A stretch of DNA of 64,000 nucleotides, from the NCBI RefSeq assembly GCF_001424945.1, contig NZ_LMCW01000069.1, forward strand, positions 62,001 to 126,000, given 5' to 3'. Within the stretch, counting starts at the first letter, position 1, and each line of letters begins with the position of its first letter. Shown in pieces: positions 60,921 to 64,000 of this stretch. The notes below the pieces were generated by a model. The model was not told the origin of the DNA, searched no databases, and was given only the letters and a program-made list of their open reading frames with translations. Origin of the DNA: Rhizobium sp. Root1203. Lineage in GTDB: Bacteria; Pseudomonadota; Alphaproteobacteria; Rhizobiales; Rhizobiaceae. The position numbers and the translations under genes are program-made.

Positions 60921-61718
60921 TCAGGCGATCACGCCAGACGCAGCCAGGCCGAGCAGTATAGCGCCGAGAATGATGCGGTAGACTGCGAACACCGTAAAGC
61001 GGTTGCTGCGGATGTAGGACAACAGCCATTTCACGGCGATGAAGGCGACTATCGTCGATACGACGAAGGCGATGCCGAGGCCGGTCCAGTCTTCGTTGGC
61101 CGCTCCGCCGTCCTTGAATGTCTTCAGTAATTCGTAGCCGCTTGCCGCATACATGGTGGGAATGCCGACCAGGAAGGCGAATTCAGTCGCCGCGGCGCGA
61201 TTGCCGGTACCGGCCAGCATAGCGACGAAAATCGTGGCGCCCGAGCGCGATGTTCCGGGGAAGACACCGGCAACCACCTGGGCGATGCCGACCAGGATGG
61301 CAACGAGCCAGGTAATTTCCTTGTGGGGAGGCCGGCGCGCAGCCGCCCACTCGGCAAATATCATCCAAATACCGCCAATGATGAGCGCCCAGGCAATCGG
61401 CGTCGCGTTCTCGGGCAACTCGAAGCCGAGTTTCTTGACGATAAGCCCCAAGACGGCGGTGATGAGAAAGGCGACGATCAGCTTGGCGGCGTAGGAGCGG
61501 TTCTCAGGATCCCGCCAGCCGAGCACCAGATCCACAAGACGACGCCAGTAGATGATGGTGACGGCGAGGATAGCGCCCGCCTGAATAACGATGTTGAACA
61601 TGTCCGAGCGGTGGCCGAGCCATTGCTCCGCAATGATGAGGTGGCCGGTGCTCGATATCGGCAGAAACTCGGTAATCCCTTCAATTATGCCTAGAACTAT
61701 AGAGCTCATGTAGTCCAT
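60921..61718 (-). CDS. uppP: Undecaprenyl-diphosphatase
   Basis: A 265-residue, eight-helix inner-membrane enzyme recycling undecaprenyl diphosphate for peptidoglycan and polysaccharide synthesis; overexpression gives bacitracin resistance. The two catalytic motifs are present: EFLPISSTGHLII (about 16-28) and VFPGTSRSGATI (about 155-166). GGGAGA precedes the ATG at 61718; an ATG three codons in is an alternative. It is divergent from the glutathione S-transferase gene. Confidence 0.95.
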   Translation of the reverse strand: MDYMSSIVLGIIEGITEFLPISSTGHLIIAEQWLGHRSDMFNIVIQAGAILAVTIIYWRRLVDLVLGWRDPENRSYAAKLIVAFLITAVLGLIVKKLGFELPENATPIAWALIIGGIWMIFAEWAAARRPPHKEITWLVAILVGIAQVVAGVFPGTSRSGATIFVAMLAGTGNRAAATEFAFLVGIPTMYAASGYELLKTFKDGGAANEDWTGLGIAFVVSTIVAFIAVKWLLSYIRSNRFTVFAVYRIILGAILLGLAASGVIA

Positions 61719-61931
61719 AAATTGTCTCCCGTTTAGAGTCCGGTCGGACCTGGATTGCGCTGATGCCGCTGGGGGACGGCATCCATTTCCTTTGTCGGCT
61801 GTCGGATGGCCCGACTCGCTTGTGTTGGAGGGGCCAAACTCCTATAGCTTCAACTAATGAGTCATGAATAGGGCGCGATAACAGGCGCGCTCCTTCGACA
61901 TGCGACCACCCATCAAAAAACCCGAGTATCG

Positions 61932-62624
61932 ATGCCCACGCTCTATCACCACCCCATGTCATCCGCATCACGCTTCGTCCGGCTGATCCTGACGGAATAC
62001 GGCTATCAGGCAGACCTGATCGAAGAGCAGACCTGGGAGAAGCGCCGCGACTTTCTGGCGCTCAACCCGGCCGGCACCCTGCCTGTCTACGTCGATGACA
62101 GCATGCGCGCGCTCTGCGGGGCCAGCGTCATTTCGGAATATCTGGATGAGACGCACGGCGTGCTGAAGCGCGACCGCCGGCTGCTTGCCGAAGACCCTTT
62201 CCAGCGCGCTGAAATCCGTCGACTGACGGAGTGGTTCATGCAGAAGATGGAAACGGATGTTACGAAGCCGCTTGCGCGCGAGCGTGTCTACAAGCTGCAG
62301 ATGACGGCGGATCAGGGCGGCGGGGCACCCGATTCGAAGATCCTGCGCACCGCACGTGCCAACATCCGCCAGCACATGAAGTATCTGACCTGGCTTGCCG
62401 GCTCGCGCCAATGGCTGGCCGGCGAGCGGATGAGCTACGCCGACCTGGCCGCAGCGTCTTCCATTTCGATCCTCGACTATCTCGGCGAGATCGACTGGTC
62501 GGAATCGCCGATGGTCAAGGACTGGTATCAGCGCCTGAAGTCGCGCCCATCATTCCGGCCGCTACTGACGGAGCGCGTGCGCGGTCTCACGCCGGTTTCG
62601 CATTACGCCGACCTGGATTTCTGA
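61932..62624 (+). CDS. Glutathione S-transferase family protein
   Basis: A 230-residue GST. The N-terminal thioredoxin-fold domain (LYHHPMSSASRFVRLILTEYG, in part) has Ser residues at the usual glutathione-activating position, and NPAGTLPVYVDD includes the cis-Pro. The C-terminal all-helical domain contains GERMSYADLAAASSISILDYL (in part). The substrate is unknown. It is 12 nt ahead of queG, a conserved rhizobial arrangement. Confidence 0.9.
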   Translation: MPTLYHHPMSSASRFVRLILTEYGYQADLIEEQTWEKRRDFLALNPAGTLPVYVDDSMRALCGASVISEYLDETHGVLKRDRRLLAEDPFQRAEIRRLTEWFMQKMETDVTKPLARERVYKLQMTADQGGGAPDSKILRTARANIRQHMKYLTWLAGSRQWLAGERMSYADLAAASSISILDYLGEIDWSESPMVKDWYQRLKSRPSFRPLLTERVRGLTPVSHYADLDF

Positions 62625-62636
62625 TGAGGGCCTTCC

Positions 62637-63794
62637 ATGCCCGAACGAACTGCAGCTAAGGAACAAAAGCGCCGCGACACGCTGACCGGCTTCGTGCGGG
62701 CGGAAGCGCAGGCCCTGGGTTTCGATCTTTGTCGGATCACCGGCGCGGATGCCATACCGGAGGCCAAGGACCGGCTGGGCGAGTTCATCGATGCCGGGCG
62801 GCACGGCACGATGGAATGGATGGCCGAAACGCGCGACCGGCGCGGCGATCCGCGCACACTCTGGAGCGATGTAAAATCCATCGTCGTTTTCGGACTGAAT
62901 TACGGACCGGACGAGGATCCGCGCGGCATCCTCGCAAAGCCCGAAATGGGCGCGATTTCGGTCTATGCACGAAACCGCGATTATCACGACGTGATCAAGG
63001 GCCGCCTGAAGGAGATCGCGACGCGCTTTGCGGCGCGGGCCGGTGCCGACGTCAAGGTCTTCGTCGACACTGCACCGGTTATGGAAAAGCCGCTGGCGGC
63101 GGCGGCCGGCCTCGGCTGGCAGGGCAAGCACACCAACCTCGTCAGCCGCATCCACGGTTCGTGGCTGTTCCTCGGCTCGATGTTCACGACTGCCGAACTC
63201 AATATAGACGAGCCCGAGGCCGACCACTGCGGCTCGTGCCGCGCCTGTCTCGATGCCTGTCCGACGGACGCGTTTCCGGCGCCCTACCAAATCGATGCGC
63301 GGCGCTGCATTTCCTATCTCACCATCGAGCACAAGGGCTCGATCGACCCACACCTGCGTCCGCTGATCGGCAACCGCATCTATGGCTGCGACGATTGTCT
63401 TGCCGCCTGCCCCTGGAACAAGTTCGCCCGGGAAGCGTCCGAAATGAAGCTGCAGGCGCGCGAGGACTTGAAGGAGCCTTCGATCGAGTATCTGCTGTCG
63501 CTGGACGATGCCGCCTTTCGTACGTTCTTCAGCGGTTCGCCGGTCAAGCGGATCGGCCGCGACCGCTTTGTCCGCAACGTGCTGATCGCGGCCGGCAATT
63601 CCGGCGAACGGCGATTTGCCGGACGGTGCAGGGAACTTACGCTGGACCCCTCGCCTGCGGTGCGCGGAATGGCCGTGTGGGCGCTTTCGCGCCTTTTGGA
63701 GACTAGCGAATTTGCGACCTTTGCGGCACAAAGGCCATCGGATGAGTCGGACAGCGACGTGCTGGACGAATGGCGACTGGCGGGAGTGGCGTGA
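62637..63794 (+). CDS. queG: Epoxyqueuosine reductase QueG
   Basis: A 385-residue cobalamin and [4Fe-4S] enzyme carrying out the last step of queuosine synthesis in tRNA. The two iron-sulfur motifs are CGSCRACLDACP and CDDCLAACPWNKFA. The N-terminal domain (GFDLCRITGADAIPEAK) binds cobalamin, and a C-terminal HEAT-like region (SPAVRGMAVWALSRLLE) binds tRNA. Its stop codon overlaps the next ATG by one base (TGATG). Confidence 0.95.
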   Translation: MPERTAAKEQKRRDTLTGFVRAEAQALGFDLCRITGADAIPEAKDRLGEFIDAGRHGTMEWMAETRDRRGDPRTLWSDVKSIVVFGLNYGPDEDPRGILAKPEMGAISVYARNRDYHDVIKGRLKEIATRFAARAGADVKVFVDTAPVMEKPLAAAAGLGWQGKHTNLVSRIHGSWLFLGSMFTTAELNIDEPEADHCGSCRACLDACPTDAFPAPYQIDARRCISYLTIEHKGSIDPHLRPLIGNRIYGCDDCLAACPWNKFAREASEMKLQAREDLKEPSIEYLLSLDDAAFRTFFSGSPVKRIGRDRFVRNVLIAAGNSGERRFAGRCRELTLDPSPAVRGMAVWALSRLLETSEFATFAAQRPSDESDSDVLDEWRLAGVA

Positions 63795-64000
63795 TGCATG
63801 TTGTGATTTTCGGCTGCGGCTATTCGGGAACGGCCATCGCCAGGGCGTTTCTTGCTCAAGGCTTCCGGGTTTCGGGTACGACGCGCTCGCCTGACAAGGC
63901 GGCGGCACTGCGCGCACAGGGCGTCGATGCGTTCTTGTTCGACGGGGACGTTCTCGAGGCGGATGTGCTCACCGCATTGACAACGGCAACCCATCTTGTG
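63794..64000 (+). CDS. NAD-dependent epimerase/dehydratase family protein, partial
   Basis: The first 69 codons only; the gene runs off the window. MHVVIFGCGYSGTAIARAF supplies a Rossmann loop (G-x-G-x2-G), followed by SGTTRSPDKAAALRAQGVDA, similar to YeeZ-type SDRs. It is translationally coupled to queG. Confidence 0.8.
   Translation, partial: MHVVIFGCGYSGTAIARAFLAQGFRVSGTTRSPDKAAALRAQGVDAFLFDGDVLEADVLTALTTATHLV

Overview
The window reads as a Rhizobiaceae (Alphaproteobacteria, Hyphomicrobiales) chromosome. The evidence is the conserved blocks hrcA/grpE, rph-rdgB-hemW, dnaA-rpsT-enoyl-CoA hydratase-mutM-ubiE-ubiB, coaBC, dut and uppP-gst-queG, together with a Sinorhizobium-type pmtA, choline-sulfate genes, a ugp operon with a PhoB-type box, and a dispersed intergenic repeat with a typical rhizobial appearance. 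Base composition is uniformly GC-rich and coding density is high. I see no rRNA or tRNA gene, intact insertion sequence, prophage or CRISPR array. Genus cannot be fixed from the sequence alone.

Layout. 1-7.3 kb: heat-shock and housekeeping block (hsp20, nucleoside hydrolase, grpE, GFA protein, hrcA, then the operon rph-VOC-rdgB-hemW). 7.3-10.3 kb: a DMT permease with a divergent LysR regulator, and an FhuF-type ferric-siderophore reductase behind an iron-responsive (IRO) box. 10.4-17.7 kb: dnaA, an 850-bp non-coding leader, rpsT, enoyl-CoA hydratase, mutM, ubiE, ubiB. 17.8-25.8 kb: accessory genes (MFS transporter, three-gene LysR/SDR redox cluster, PepSY membrane protein with a small Cys-rich protein, DMT permease). 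25.8-27.0 kb: coaBC. 27.0-39.0 kb: second accessory stretch (class II amidotransferase, pirin, a 23-codon ORF, GntR-MFS, serine carboxypeptidase, otsB-otsA trehalose genes, LysR-choX-betC choline-sulfate genes, Mop protein). 39.0-48.2 kb: trmO, prfC, dut-GNAT, Lrp/DMT, dps, LysE, cysK, comM. 48.4-55.7 kb: gshB, cupin, ugpBAEC glycerol-3-phosphate uptake, yraN-rsmI. 55.9-64 kb: dnaN, the pmtA-phosphatase-pyrF-DUF1330 run, an NDUFA9-like protein, a small secreted peptide, uppP, gst, queG and a truncated epimerase.

How it fits together. Several genes concern stress and osmotic adaptation: trehalose synthesis, uptake and cleavage of choline sulfate, Dps, glutathione synthesis, HrcA/GrpE/Hsp20. 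Others concern nutrient limitation: Pho-type ugp operon, IRO-controlled fhuF, phosphatidylcholine synthesis. Regulatory DNA is unusually legible here: heat-shock-type promoters for hsp20 and grpE with identical spacing, a 25-bp perfect palindrome over a GntR gene, dyads in front of several LysR genes, and clear intrinsic terminators.

Most novel candidates: the 23-codon ORF at 29133 with its own ribosome-binding site and terminator; the 50-residue secreted Cys-pair peptide at 60712 behind a GGAAC-N18-TT promoter-like signal; the GntR operator; and the histidine-phosphatase-like protein that lacks the usual RHG motif.
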